This document shows, piece by piece, positions 10,295 through 20,789 of a DNA stretch of 64,000 nucleotides. A model generated the notes under the pieces. It saw nothing but the letters and a program-made list of their open reading frames with translations. It had not been told where the DNA came from and did not search any database. This stretch comes from Thereva unica (lineage: Eukaryota > Arthropoda > Insecta > Diptera > Therevidae). The stretch is from assembly GCA_949987705.1 (NCBI GenBank), contig CATLJY010000250.1, positions 1 through 64,000 of the forward strand, read 5' to 3'. The first letter of the stretch is position 1; each line of letters begins with the position of its first letter. The translations under genes and the position numbers were made by a program.

Positions 10295-12104
10295 GTCGTG
10301 AATTTCTACTTTCTCTGCTAATATCTGCCCTATTGCCCTGAAATTTACGTTTCTTCTTAATTTTTGATTTATGTAATTTTTTATTTTTATTTGTAATAAG
10401 AGTAACTTCTTTATCTTGTCTTACTTTATGTTTGCTAAATCGAGGGGTTAATTTATTCCGCCTACACTCTTTCCTATAAATTCTCATACCTTCATCGTAT
10501 GGTTCCGGTTCTTCTCTATTTGTATTAAGTTTTTCTATATTATTTTTAACATTAGTTTCTAATTTTTCTTTTATCGTCGGGTATATCTGGGTTTGGAATT
10601 CTTTTAATTTTTCTAGATATTCATGAACGTTCTGGTGTTGTAAATCGTTATTGAACTCATAGGTTCGACCGTAGAAAATCTCAAAAGGAGTAAATTGGGT
10701 GGCTGAATGTATAGCATTATTGTATGTTATAATTGTTTCGCTTAAAATATCGTCGTGATCTCTAGTTTTATGTAAATTGTGGATGATCCTATAAATTTCA
10801 GTTAGTGTTGAATGTAAGCGTTCAACAGGCGAATTGCTACTACTTTGCTGATATGAAGTGACGTGGTGGTGGATTTGGAATTGTTTACAGAAATCTTGGA
10901 AAATGAGAGAAGTGAATTCTGCTCCAGAATCGGAAACTAGTTTCTTCGGTACGCCATGGGTACTTATAAACTGTTTTAGAGCTTTGATTATCGTTAAGCT
11001 GTTTCTCGCTATCAGAGTATGTGCTGAAGCAAATTTAGAAAATTTGTCAATGACGGTGAGGATTTGCTGATTGTTAATGGTATATATATCCACATGGATT
11101 ATATCGAGAGGTTTTAAAGGGGTTTCAGGGACCATGTGCTTAACTTTTGGAGGGGACCGATCATACTTCATAGTCTGGCATACGCTACAGGTATTTATGA
11201 TTTGGGATATTTTGTTCTTCATCAATGGAAAGAAATAATTTCGTTTTAAATGATTTAGGCTTTCATTGATACCTCTATGATTACTCTGAACATGATAGTC
11301 TCGGATGATTTTATCTTGTTCGTCGCCTTCCGTGACGTCGGTTAATATTTTGTGACATCTAATGACTTTGAAAACCTTTGACCGTGAAAAGAATTTGGAG
11401 AAGACGGTTTGAATCGTCTTGAAGAGGTCGTCGTTTGTGGTATAAATTGCGTTTAAACGACCTGGTGCTAAAAATCTTTTAAGTATCCCGGTTATTGCTT
11501 CTTCTGTGTTTGTCGTGGTCCTAACTACTCTCCGTTGCTTGTTTTTGAATGGCATTATAAGGGATACTTCAGGCTTCATGTTGGATTCTTCTAAGACTAG
11601 TTGCAGAGCGAATTCGTTTATGGGTCTATCGGTAGTAATGATGGTGTCGTCTATTTGCTCAGTATCAAGTTGGGTGGCTGATCCGCTGGTAGATGGCTCG
11701 GCGTTTTCATTTATGTTTACTTCGACTACAGGGTTATTAGCTTCTGGCCTTATTCTACTCAAGGCGTCAGCGTTGGAGTTCTGAGAGCCCTTTTTGTAGA
11801 CTATCTCATAATCATACTCCTCTAATTTTAGTCTCCAGCGGACGAGACGTGAATTAGGATCTTTGAGACTCATGATCCAGGCTAAAGGTTTGTGGTCGGT
11901 CACGATTTTAAATCTTCTACCAAAGAGGTACGGCCTGAAATATTTGGTCGCCCAAACAATCGCCAATAGTTCCTTCTCAATGGTAGAATAATTGATCTCG
12001 GAATCTGTCAAGGTCCTGCTTGCATAGCAAATAGGCTTGTCACTTCCGATTGATCCCTGGGACAATACCGCACCGATAGCGTAATTACTAGCGTCTGTTG
12101 TCAA
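10248..12104 (-). CDS. pol: Errantivirus 1 Pol, RNase H and integrase part
   Basis: A 618-codon frame. It begins in RNase H (TTDASNYAIGAVLSQ) with the later IVTDHKPLAW block, a His2-Cys2 integrase zinc region (SNHRGINESLNHLKR then CSVCQTMKYD), and an integrase core with the first Asp in HVDIYTINNQ, the second in LVSDSGAEF and Glu in SPVERLHSTLTE. The C-terminal tail is Lys/Arg-rich. Together with the upstream frame it makes one Pol, but a one-base frame change near 12130 separates them, so this copy needs a correction or rescue in trans to be functional. Confidence 0.85.
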   Translation of the reverse strand: MTTDASNYAIGAVLSQGSIGSDKPICYASRTLTDSEINYSTIEKELLAIVWATKYFRPYLFGRRFKIVTDHKPLAWIMSLKDPNSRLVRWRLKLEEYDYEIVYKKGSQNSNADALSRIRPEANNPVVEVNINENAEPSTSGSATQLDTEQIDDTIITTDRPINEFALQLVLEESNMKPEVSLIMPFKNKQRRVVRTTTNTEEAITGILKRFLAPGRLNAIYTTNDDLFKTIQTVFSKFFSRSKVFKVIRCHKILTDVTEGDEQDKIIRDYHVQSNHRGINESLNHLKRNYFFPLMKNKISQIINTCSVCQTMKYDRSPPKVKHMVPETPLKPLDIIHVDIYTINNQQILTVIDKFSKFASAHTLIARNSLTIIKALKQFISTHGVPKKLVSDSGAEFTSLIFQDFCKQFQIHHHVTSYQQSSSNSPVERLHSTLTEIYRIIHNLHKTRDHDDILSETIITYNNAIHSATQFTPFEIFYGRTYEFNNDLQHQNVHEYLEKLKEFQTQIYPTIKEKLETNVKNNIEKLNTNREEPEPYDEGMRIYRKECRRNKLTPRFSKHKVRQDKEVTLITNKNKKLHKSKIKKKRKFQGNRADISRESRNSRLDEQQGHSTTQIGNS

Positions 12105-13851
12105 GACGAATGGTTTAGTAAAGTCGGGTATTGGAGTATTGGATCATTTGATAGTATGTCTTTGCAAATTTCAAAAGTTCTAACGTAATTGTCAGTTAAA
12201 GTGATTTCTTTACCTTTCTTGAGGCATTGCGTGAGGGGTTTCGTCAGTCTGGCGAAGTCTTTAATGAATTTCCTGTAATATCCCAGGAGACCCAGAAAAG
12301 ATTTGATCTCCTTTTTGGTTTTCGGGATTGGAAATTCCTTAATAGCTTTGGTTTTGTCCGGGTTAGGCTTCACTCCATTTGTTGTTACTACATGACCGAG
12401 AAAAGCTACTTCTTTGTATAAAAATTCGGATTTATCCAGTTGAATTTTCAAGTTAGCTTCTCTAAGTTTCTGGAATACTTTCGTCAGATTATGTTCTTGC
12501 AGTGACGTGGAGTAAACGATAATATCGTCTAAGTACACCAGACACGCTGAACCTTGTAACTCTTTCAGCACATTGTCCATAACTCTCTGGAATGTTGCTG
12601 GAGCATTTTTTAGTCCGAACGGCATACGGACGTACTCATAATGACCGCCTTCAACTGTGAAAGCTGTCTTTTGGACGTCGGAAGGGTCCATTTCGATTTG
12701 ATGAAAGCCGCTCTTTAAATCAAGGGTAGAAAAGTACATACACTTTCCCAGTTTATCTAAGATTTCGGTGATATTGGGTAAGGGGTACTTGTCACTGATC
12801 GTTTGCTCATTTAATCTCCGATAGTCTATCACTAGACGCCATTTTTTCTTCCCGCTGGCATCAGCCTTTTTGGGGACTATCCAGACGGGTGAGCTCCACG
12901 GCGAATAGCTGGGTCGGATTATGCCTTGTTCGAGCATCTCATCGATCTGTCTTTTCACTTCTTCTCTATGAATATAGGGATATCGGTATGACTTGGTATA
13001 TATTGGGGTGTCGTCTATGGTTCTGATTCGGTGTTTCACTTCGTTTGTGAAGCTAAGAACCTGCCCATCTTTATAAAAAATGTCTTCAAATTCTTTGCAG
13101 ACTTCTAGCAAGGCCCTGGTTTCTTCTGTGTTAAGGTGGTTTGTTCTGAGGAGATCTTTTATGGCTGGGTTTGTATTCTTAGGTTCGTCGTCATAATTTA
13201 CGTTAAAGTTATTACACTCTGTGTAGCTATCGATAGTGAAAGCTTCTGCCTTTAATGGTTGTTCAAAGAAAAGTTCCTGCTCGTAATTACTTTGATTAAT
13301 TACTTCTACACAGCTGTACCAGTTCTCGGCAGAATAGAGACCTTCGGGAATGTATAGTTTGGGTTTCACTTGCATATTTTTTAAATAAACATCGCCATGC
13401 TCAATATCGACTGGTAATTTAGCAATAATTTTGGAATTAGGAGGAATCTTATACCTTGCTGACATGAAGTTTGGTTTAAAGAGGAGTGGAATTCTGCTAT
13501 AAGTTGTGATCAGGCTTTCACTAACGAGATCGATATTTGCTCCAAGAGATCTTAGAGTGTCTAGGCCAAGCAAACCGTCAAAATATCCGTGGAATCGAAA
13601 AGCTAAAAACCGTGTCAGACCGGGTTGGTTGAATTCAAGGAACGTTGGGATTATGACTTCTTTATCAATTTCATGGATATTTAATATTGTTGTGATTGCT
13701 ATAGGTTTTATGCGTCTTAATTCGTTAGGGTGTATGAGTTCTGGGTTTATAAATGATGATGAGGAACCTGTGTCTATGAGAAATTTGAGGGGTCGACCGA
13801 AGGGAGAAGAAATATGGATGTAAGGGAGTATTGTTCCATGTTTGTTGACGT
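12101..13851 (-). CDS. pol: Errantivirus 1 Pol, protease and reverse transcriptase part
   Basis: The pol frame is open from the gag overlap. The protease active site LIDTGSS is encoded at about 13780, upstream of the first Met at 13573. RT carries KKWRLVIDYRRLNEQ, the first Asp in FSTLDLKSGFHQI, MPFGLKNAPATFQRVMD and the catalytic YLDDIIVYS, then the connection to RNase H (KKEIKSFLGLLGYYRKFI). There is no own start codon: the product is expected as a Gag-Pol fusion by -1 frameshifting at 13888-13894. The frame closes at 12101 because of a single-base frameshift before RNase H. Confidence 0.85.
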
Positions 13852-15381
13852 CTAAGTAACCGATGGGTTCTGCGAGGCACTGGAGGTAAAATTTTCGTCT
13901 ATTTCATAGGTGGGAGTATCATCGCTGTAATTGTAATAATGGTCTAGACTTTGTTGGTACGAATTAGGTTTACGAGCGTATCTTGAGTTATTGATATTTC
14001 CCGGTTGCGCTGCTTGGGTCTCTGCTATGTGGAATAGCTCCTTACTTGTATAATTTTGCTTCCCAAATGGCCGTTGGAAACTGTTTGTTGGTTGTTGCCT
14101 GTTCTGCGTTTGAGAGTGTTTACCGTGCGAAGTGTCCATGGGTTCTGGTTTGGGGTGAGAAGGATAGGGTCTTTGGAAGTTCTGAAACCGCGTTTGATAA
14201 TTGTTATTGTTGAAGTTTGGAACGCTATATTGCTTCGCGTAAGGAATATATCTCGGCTGCTGTGAATTGTTATTAAACTGGTTGGTACGTGGGAAATGTG
14301 AGAAATTTTGAAGTCTTGGGAGGCTTCTAGGTCTAAATTGTTGGTTGAAATTCCTATTCATGGTGGGAGAGAGATTATTGTTTGATCTGTGGGGTTGTTC
14401 TGCCTTTGAATACGATATATTTTGTTCTTTAATGCAGAACGAGAAGGCTTCTGCTAAGGTGATCGGTTTCATGGCTCGAATTGTTGAGCCCAAGGGTTCT
14501 CGAAGACCAGATAAGAAGGCATTTAAGCACATTTCCGAGTACAAATCTTTTTTGGATTCTACTACACTAGCATTATTTTCGTGGATATTAACGTGGTTGG
14601 TTAAACTAGCAAACAGCTCTATTACTTCGCTATAGAATTTTTCGACGGTATTAGTTCCTTGCCTTAACTTATGTAGATCGCGGATAAGGGATGATTCGTT
14701 TCTTTTGTCGACGTAGTGTAAAATTAAATGTTCTCTTATCTTACTCCAAATCAATGGAGTCCCATACATATTCAGGACTTCATTGGCAGGCCCAACTACC
14801 TTATTGCGGATGGCTCTAAGGAGGACCTGTCCGTAACCCGTTTCACTAACAATGGATATGGTATTTAAAATTTCGTCCACGTTATCCAAAAAGTCAAATA
14901 AGAGCCTCGGATTTCCGTCAAATTGCGGCAAATCCTTGATGGCATCAGGGATTCTTAATGAATTAAAAATGTCAAGAGAGGTCACTGTCACTGTGTTGGT
15001 AGCATTATGAGGGATATTGGGCACTTCGTTGGACGTCATTTCGATTATATTAATAATATTGGAGGGACCACAAGAGGAATTATAACGTTCGGGACTATTA
15101 TTCAAAGAAAGGTTACTCAAATTTTTGTTTAAACTGTCGTTAAGTATATTACTTTCGTTAAGGATATTACTTTCGTTAAGAATATTACTTTCGCTATTTG
15201 CACTCAAATTTTCGATTGAAAAATTACCATCACTTGCACTATTTTGATTCGATTCTTCGATTTCACTTATTTCATTTAAATTTTCTAAAGATCTAATTAA
15301 ACCGATTCTACTTTTAAGTCTTGTTAGATAAGGATAAGGACTATTACCGGGGTGGTTAGTTTTTTTATTTGGCCGGGGCAT
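13852..15381 (-). CDS. gag: Errantivirus 1 Gag
   Basis: An intact 509-codon frame starting at the first Met after the leader. It has an Asn/Ser-rich N-terminal third, a retrotransposon Gag-type capsid domain (FDGNPRLLFDFLDNVDEIL through EQNISYSKAEQ, about residues 135-325), and a C-terminal third very rich in Asn, Gln, Arg and Pro with no CX2CX4HX4C zinc knuckle, as usual for errantiviral Gag. It would build the virus-like particle and bind genomic RNA through the basic tail. It ends 40 bases after the slippery heptamer that leads into pol. Confidence 0.88.
   Translation of the reverse strand: MPRPNKKTNHPGNSPYPYLTRLKSRIGLIRSLENLNEISEIEESNQNSASDGNFSIENLSANSESNILNESNILNESNILNDSLNKNLSNLSLNNSPERYNSSCGPSNIINIIEMTSNEVPNIPHNATNTVTVTSLDIFNSLRIPDAIKDLPQFDGNPRLLFDFLDNVDEILNTISIVSETGYGQVLLRAIRNKVVGPANEVLNMYGTPLIWSKIREHLILHYVDKRNESSLIRDLHKLRQGTNTVEKFYSEVIELFASLTNHVNIHENNASVVESKKDLYSEMCLNAFLSGLREPLGSTIRAMKPITLAEAFSFCIKEQNISYSKAEQPHRSNNNLSPTMNRNFNQQFRPRSLPRLQNFSHFPRTNQFNNNSQQPRYIPYAKQYSVPNFNNNNYQTRFQNFQRPYPSHPKPEPMDTSHGKHSQTQNRQQPTNSFQRPFGKQNYTSKELFHIAETQAAQPGNINNSRYARKPNSYQQSLDHYYNYSDDTPTYEIDENFTSSASQNPSVT
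13888..13894 (-). promoter_or_regulatory. Candidate -1 ribosomal frameshift site between gag and pol
   Basis: On the minus strand the gag codons GAA AAT TTT contain A AAT TTT, an X XXY YYZ slippery heptamer in the gag reading phase. The -1 frame downstream is open straight into the protease active site. No strong stem-loop was identified downstream, so it is a candidate only. Confidence 0.6.
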
Positions 15382-15631
15382 AAATATATATATAATAAAA
15401 AATATAGGAAAAATAATTCAAATCAAAATCTTGACAACTTACATTAATATTATTATAAACTGCTTCCTAAGGTTCATGGTTCTCTTCGGATTGGCAATTA
15501 AGGGTAAAAACCCAACTGGTCTGTCCTGTGTATTTGGTGAGTTTCCGGTAAACCGCCGGTTTCACTTGATGTTGCAGGATGATATCCCTTGGTCCTTCCG
15601 CAAGTGTTCTTGGTGTCAGCTCCGGTGTTCT

Positions 15632-15719
15632 GATAAACCGTCAGAAGGCACTAAAACGCACTTTGAAACACTTTTGCACCGATAAACCGTCGGCGTTAGA
15701 GTTTTCTTGATAAACCGTC
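15632..15719 (-). repeat. Leader direct repeats GATAAACCGTC in errantivirus 1
   Basis: GATAAACCGTC occurs exactly at 15632-15642, 15681-15691 and 15709-15719, with a degenerate copy GGTAAACCGCC at 15547-15557. All lie between the primer site and gag, where gypsy and Idefix elements carry insulator protein-binding repeats (established for those elements). Function here is inferred from position only. Confidence 0.65.
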
Positions 15720-15769
15720 AAAAAATTTCTCTGAATTCGCGGATTAGACCGGGATTGACCGTTTGCCAA

Positions 15770-15786
15770 TCCTACCGACTGCGCCA
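15770..15786 (-). promoter_or_regulatory. Primer-binding site of errantivirus 1, tRNA-Ser
   Basis: On the minus strand TGGCGCAGTCGGTAGGA, complementary to a tRNA-Ser 3' end (TCCTACCGACTGCG plus CCA; tRNA from general knowledge). Its first base is also the last base of the LTR. The same site is used by errantivirus 2. Confidence 0.85.
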
Positions 15787-16234
15787 GTTATATCTCAGAA
15801 CCGCGGAAACAGTAAAAAAAAACAATGAATTTGATTTTTACACTATAAAAGATCTGTTTATTTAAATTTATGAAAACTACTTTTTACTACAATAATTAAT
15901 TAATCAAACAAGAGTAAAATAAAGTCTTTAACAATAATATAAATCGGATTTAAGATATCGACTTGATGAAGCGAAAGCCAGCACAAGAGTGTCCAGCCTA
16001 ATTATTACTTGAATATGATTTACCTTAAAGAATTTAATAAAATGTGGAAATACCTTAGATATTAAATTACTCTAAAGAGAACCTTCTACTTAATTTACTT
16101 AACTTATGCTTAGGTGGCGTCTGGTGTATGAATCGGGAACGGAAATTGGTTGGTGGCATGTGTAGAGTTCATGACTGGAATCATCAGGTCACACGGGTGT
16201 TGCATTTGGCATTTGGGGTTAAGGGCATGTAACT
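15786..16234 (-). repeat. 5' LTR of errantivirus 1
   Basis: 449 bp with the same ends as the 5183-5631 copy; by eye I see no mismatch. Followed by TSD copy CCCG at 16235-16238. It should hold the promoter and start site for genomic RNA. Confidence 0.93.
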
Positions 16235-16276
16235 CCCGCTCCCATAAAAAACACCATTGCTACGAATCGGCAAACA

Positions 16277-19245
16277 ATGCCTCGGAACCGGATGGACAAC
16301 ACGACGACGACCTTTGCTTTTCGAACAAGGACACAAATCGGATCATGGAATGTGAGAACACTGCTGGCTGAGGGACGGCTGGATGAAGTCCTCAACGAGA
16401 TGAATCGATATAAAATCAAGATCATGGGACTTAGCGAGACCAGATGGCCCGATGCGGGGGAACATATCTGCCCAAATGGTGAGTCCTTTTTGTATTCTGG
16501 GAGAAACGAAACTGAAAGCCGTAGGAGTGGCGTTGGTGTAATACTCACCAAAGAAGCCAGGTCCAGCCTCATTAGCTGGTCACCAGTTTCTGAGAGGATT
16601 ATTACCGTGCGCCTGCGTACCAGACTAAGAAGTACTACGGTAGTCCAATGCTATGCTAAAACTGAAGACGCTGAAGATGACATCAAAGACGAGTTCTATT
16701 TGCGGCTGAATGAGGTTTTTCGCTCTATTCCAAGGGGAGACATCATTGTATTAATGGGTGACTTAAGCGCACAGATTGGCCATGACAACACCGGCCTTGA
16801 ACAAACAATTGGAAATCAAGGTCTAAGCCAAGTTACCAATAACAATGGTGAGCTTTTCGTTGACTTCTGTAGCTCCCACCAACTCATGGTAGGTGGAACT
16901 TACTTTTGTCACAAGAAGATACACAAAGAGACCTGGGTATCGCCCGATGGTAGAACGAGAAATCAGATAGATCATGTGGCCGTCAGCCGCAGATGGAGAA
17001 CTATCCTTGAGGATGTCAGGAGTTTCAGGGGAGCAGACACTGGAAGCGACCACCATTTGATAGTAGCAACTATTCGCCTTAAAATCGCCGCAATCAGAAA
17101 CGTACAACGCGATGCTATAAACCGTAGACGGTTCAACGTAGACCTTCTGCGGGAGAGCGGTAAAAAGCGGGAATTTGCTGGAAACCTACAACAAATATTA
17201 AACCAGCACAACGTTTCTGACGACACAAATATTGAAGAGCTGTGGAGTAGGACAAAGGGCGCAATATGGACGGCTGCGGCAATGAGCATCGGTTATGTCC
17301 CAAGAAACCAGCAACACTGGATCTCGGACACAACCTGGCAAAAAATAGAACGCAGGAGAGCCCTAAAAAATAACGTAAACTCTACAAGCGACCCCGAAAG
17401 ACGTTACCAACTGGAACGGGAGTACTCCCAATTACACCGGGAGGTAAAGAGAAGTGTCCGGCGTGATAAAAGGCAGCAGATAAATGAGCTCGCAGAAAAA
17501 GCGGAAAACGCGGCAAACACAGGCAACAGTAAGGTGCTGTACCAAATTACTAAACAGCTCACGGGAAAGCACTCTACTAAAAAGCATGCGGATGGAAGGC
17601 TGCTGTGCAGCGACGAGGAGCAGCTCCAAAGATGGAGAGATTACTTCTTCGCCGCCCTGAATGGTTCATTTACACAGGAACCTCAGCAAACCAGCAACAA
17701 TGCACAGCCTATAAGAATCACCACCCGAGCCCCATCCAAGACGGAAATAGTAACCGCAATTCATGCGATGGCCAATGGTAAAGCAGCTGGGAAAGATGGC
17801 ATCCCGCCAGAATTGTTGAAAGCCGATTCAAGCCTCATAGCAGATGCGCTTCTGCCAATCCTGGAAATAGCATGGAACACCTGTACCTTTCCGGAGGATT
17901 GGACGGAAGGTATCATAGTCAAAATACCAAAAAGGGGGACCTAACAATATGCGACAATTGGAGAGGCATCTGTTTACTATCTACAGTGGGCAAAATTTTG
18001 TCCCATACATATATTGCTATCTAGGATAAGTGAGGCAGTAGACCGAACGCTTAGGAGGCAGCAGGCCGGATTCAGGAAGGGCCGCTCATGTATTGATCAT
18101 ATCAACACCTTACGAATAATAGTGGAGCAGTCTACTGAATTCCGATCCCCCCTTTACCTTGCTTTCGTAGATTATGAGAAAGCGTTCGACTCGGTCAATA
18201 GGAGCTTTATATGGCAGGCACTACGGCGACGGGGACTGCCTGATAAAATAATAGAATTGATAAAAGCCCTATATAACAATTCCAAATGCAGAGTTCTCCA
18301 TAATGGAAAATTATCCGACAGCTTCGAGGTGAGCTCAGGAGTACGACAAGGATGCTTATACTCTCGCCTTTACTATTTCTTATAGTAATAAATGACATCC
18401 TTGTCGGCGCTCTAGATAGTAGAACAGGCGGCATACAATAGGGTTTGTTAGACCGCCTTAAGGATCTCGACTACGCAGATGATATCTGTTTGCTGGCCCA
18501 CAGACACCAGGACCTCAAAAACATGATTAACAATTTGGCAACAAAAAGTAGTCCAGCAGGCTTAAGGCTAAATAAAACTAAAACTAAAGAAATGCGGATA
18601 AATGCAAACACCATTGAACGGATTGCGCTGAATAACCTTGACGTGGAACTGGTCGATAAATTCTGCTACTTCGGTAGTATTATTGCCGAAAATGGCGGTG
18701 CAGAGGAAGATGTCAGTTCCAGAATAAATAAAGCACGAGGCGCATATGCATGCCTGTTCCGCATATGGAGATCAACGGAGATCTCAACTAACACCAAATT
18801 GCGGCTGTTCAACTCCAACGTGAAGGCAGTACTTTTGTACGGTTGCGAAACATGGAAAGTCACCCAACTCATCACAGGGCGCCTACAAGTCTTCGTCAAC
18901 AGATGCTTGCGTCGTATCCTAAAAATCCGCTGGCAGGATAGAATTTCAAACGAAGAACTATGGCGCCGTGCCGGCCAAGAAAGGATAGACAACCAAATCA
19001 GACGAAGGAAATGGGATTGGGTTGGCCACACCTTGCGACGCGAAAATGAAAATCTAGCCAAACAGGCCCTCGACTGGAATCCGCAAGGATCCCGTCGAGT
19101 CGGAAGACCTAGGACAACATGGAGGAGAACCCTATTAGCAGAAGCCGCAACAACTGGGAGATCCTGGTCGGAGCTGAGAGCTGTCGCGCAAAACAGAGTC
19201 CGCTGGAGGGCAACTGTTTCCGCCCTATGTCCCATGAGGGATTAA
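16277..19245 (+). pseudogene. RTE-type LINE endonuclease-reverse transcriptase, frameshifted
   Basis: The first frame (16277-17944) starts with an AP-endonuclease domain: IGSWNVRTLL, MGLSETRW, IVLMGDLSAQIG, NQIDHVAVSRRW and the terminal GSDHHLIVATI. The RT follows (NGKAAGKDGIPPELL). Frame changes near 17944 and 18010, and near 18350-18450, break the RT, whose remaining motifs are QQAGFRKGRSCIDHI, VDYEKAFDSV and LDYADDICLLAH. The C terminus (DWVGHTLRRENE through VGRPRTTWRRT) is the distinctive RTE end. It would nick target DNA and prime reverse transcription; this copy cannot. Confidence 0.9.
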
Positions 19246-19268
19246 AGGAGCACAATGATGATGAAATG

Positions 19269-19362
19269 AAGTTATTAGTAGTAAATTGTAGTAACACAAT
19301 AAACAGTAAATTCAGAATTTAAAAAAAATTAACTTCGCTATTGATTAAAATATTAAGACCAC
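19269..19362 (+). repeat. Left terminal inverted repeat of the Tc1 element (inner part)
   Basis: Begins with the second AAGTTAT copy of the RTE TSD and continues the arm started at 4845. Inverted match to 20790-20905, including ACAATAAACAGTAAATTCAG. Holds the inner GATTAAAATATTAAG repeat at 19342. Confidence 0.85.
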
Positions 19363-19529
19363 CCTGTGAATGGTTGCAATTCCATAAAAATTTTTATATC
19401 AGAAAACATTTCTAAGTATTACTAAGTAATACTGAAACATTTTATTCATATTGTTTTTGGCACCGTTATTATGACTATTGCCGTTATTTTTGGGGTGAAG
19501 TTTGAAATTTTTTTCATTGCTGGGAAAAA

Positions 19530-20676
19530 TGGGTAAGAAATCGGTCAGTGAGATAACTTTATGGCAGGTAAGCATTATTTTTTTTTATAAAATATTAAAT
19601 AATCTATTCGCCATGCAAGGTCATCGCACTGCACAACATTGGGTTATCTGAGCGAGAAATTGTCCTGCAACTGGAACTCAGACAAACCTGTGTACACCAA
19701 ACAATCTAAAGACATAGGGAATATGGAGTTGTTGTAAACAGACAAAACTCAGGACGGAAGAAAACGGTTACTGGACGCATCGAAAGCGCTTTAACGAAGC
19801 TGGTAAGACAAAAGCCGTGTTTTTTATGAACTATATAGTTCTCACAAATCGGAAAACCCAGGTTTTATCGGGGTTTCTATCGAGGTTTTGGGAAATTTCT
19901 TAATTTTCATATTGCATACTTTCGGGGGTTGGCATGTTGCATACTTTCGGGGCCGGAAAGACGTAATTTAAAAATAAAAACAACAGGAAAGTGATAAGAG
20001 CAAATTTATAACAAATAATTGATTTTTTAGAAACATATTTATTATTTTCTAGCGAGTATTTCGTGTAACAATGTAAAAAATAACACTTAACTTCCGCTTA
20101 ATTTTGATGTTTTTAAGCATCGAAGTAGACGCTTCATGAAATTTCCCTTGTCGTTTTTTTAATGAACTCGATGAAAGAACTATATAGTTCATTAAAGCCC
20201 GCAGACATTGGACACCACAGGGTTGGAAAAGAGTCTTGTTTTCGGATGAAAGTTCTTTTCAGTTGTTCCCTTATCGACGAGTTCTGGTAAGACGACTTCC
20301 TGCGGAAACTTACCTTCCTTCATGTGTTCAACATCAGAGGCAGAGTGGTGGCGGGAGCGTTATGGTGTGGGGAGGTGTTTCCGGTTATGGTCTGACAGAT
20401 CTGCAGGTTATCACTGGAACAGTGAATTCAGAAAGCTACATCAACATTTTAAGGAGAAAGATGCTGCCATTTATCGAAAATTAAATGCCGCTAAGAGGCG
20501 CTATATTCCAACAAGATAATGCCCGGCCACACACTGCGCGAACAACGTTATCGTTTTTGGAAAGCAACAACATTACTGTCCCTCCATGGCCAGCCGTTAG
20601 CCCAGATTTAAATATCATTGAAAATGTTTGGAAGATGCTGGGAGATCGAGTGTTAAAAGAACGTCCAAGGATTTAA
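19530..20676 (+). pseudogene. Tc1-type transposase, decayed
   Basis: N-terminal remnants include a start-like MGKKSVSEITLW and a helix-turn-helix-like IGLSEREIVLQLELRQTCVH. The catalytic half reads VLFSDESSFQLF (first Asp), SGGGSVMVWGGVS, IFQQDNARPHTARTT (second Asp) and SPDLNIIENVWKMLG (third acidic residue), the Tc1 DDE pattern. A stop follows the ENx motif at 20482-20484, frames shift in the N-terminal part, and a 366-bp insert (19827-20192) splits the gene. Confidence 0.85.
19827..20192. mobile_element. 366-bp insert with palindromic ends in the Tc1 transposase
   Basis: Bounded on both sides by the 14-bp perfect palindrome GAACTATATAGTTC (19828-19841 and 20177-20190). The interior is AT-rich non-coding sequence with two copies of TTGCATACTTTCGGGG (19912-19927, 19937-19952). 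It interrupts Tc1 coding homology on both sides, so it is an insertion, but the class is not recognised. Confidence 0.55.
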
Positions 20677-20789
20677 AAATATTACTGGCAGACGAGTGGG
20701 CATAGATCCCATTGGAAGCCATTAACAACTTGGTTCATTCCATGCCGCGAAGAGTAGGTACAACAAAGCATTCAAGCAAAAGGCAATTA

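Larger units (their letters stand above)
5183..16234 (-). mobile_element. Errantivirus 1 (env-bearing Ty3/gypsy provirus)
   Basis: Two 449-bp LTRs (5183-5631 and 15786-16234) that look identical by eye, flanked by a 4-bp TSD CCCG (5179-5182 and 16235-16238), as errantiviruses make. On the minus strand the order is 5' LTR, tRNA-Ser primer site, leader, gag, pol (protease, RT, RNase H, integrase), env, polypurine tract, 3' LTR. env is disrupted by a hAT-like element and a LINE fragment; pol has one frameshift near 12130. LTR identity says the insertion is recent. Confidence 0.93.
4974..19268 (+). mobile_element. RTE-type LINE inserted in the Tc1 arm (interrupted by errantivirus 1)
   Basis: Flanked by AAGTTAT on both sides (4967-4973 and 19269-19275), a 7-bp TSD. 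The 3' end is an ATG-type short repeat (AATGATGATGAAATG), as is common in RTE elements. The 5' end (4974-5182) is GC-richer UTR. Errantivirus 1 (5183-16234) sits between the 5' UTR and the ORF. Without that insert the LINE is about 3.2 kb, the usual length for RTE. Confidence 0.85.

Noticed and set aside
16219..19297. Minus-strand frames opposite the RTE ORF (up to 189 codons)
   Set aside because: Shadow frames of a real coding sequence; no domain content.
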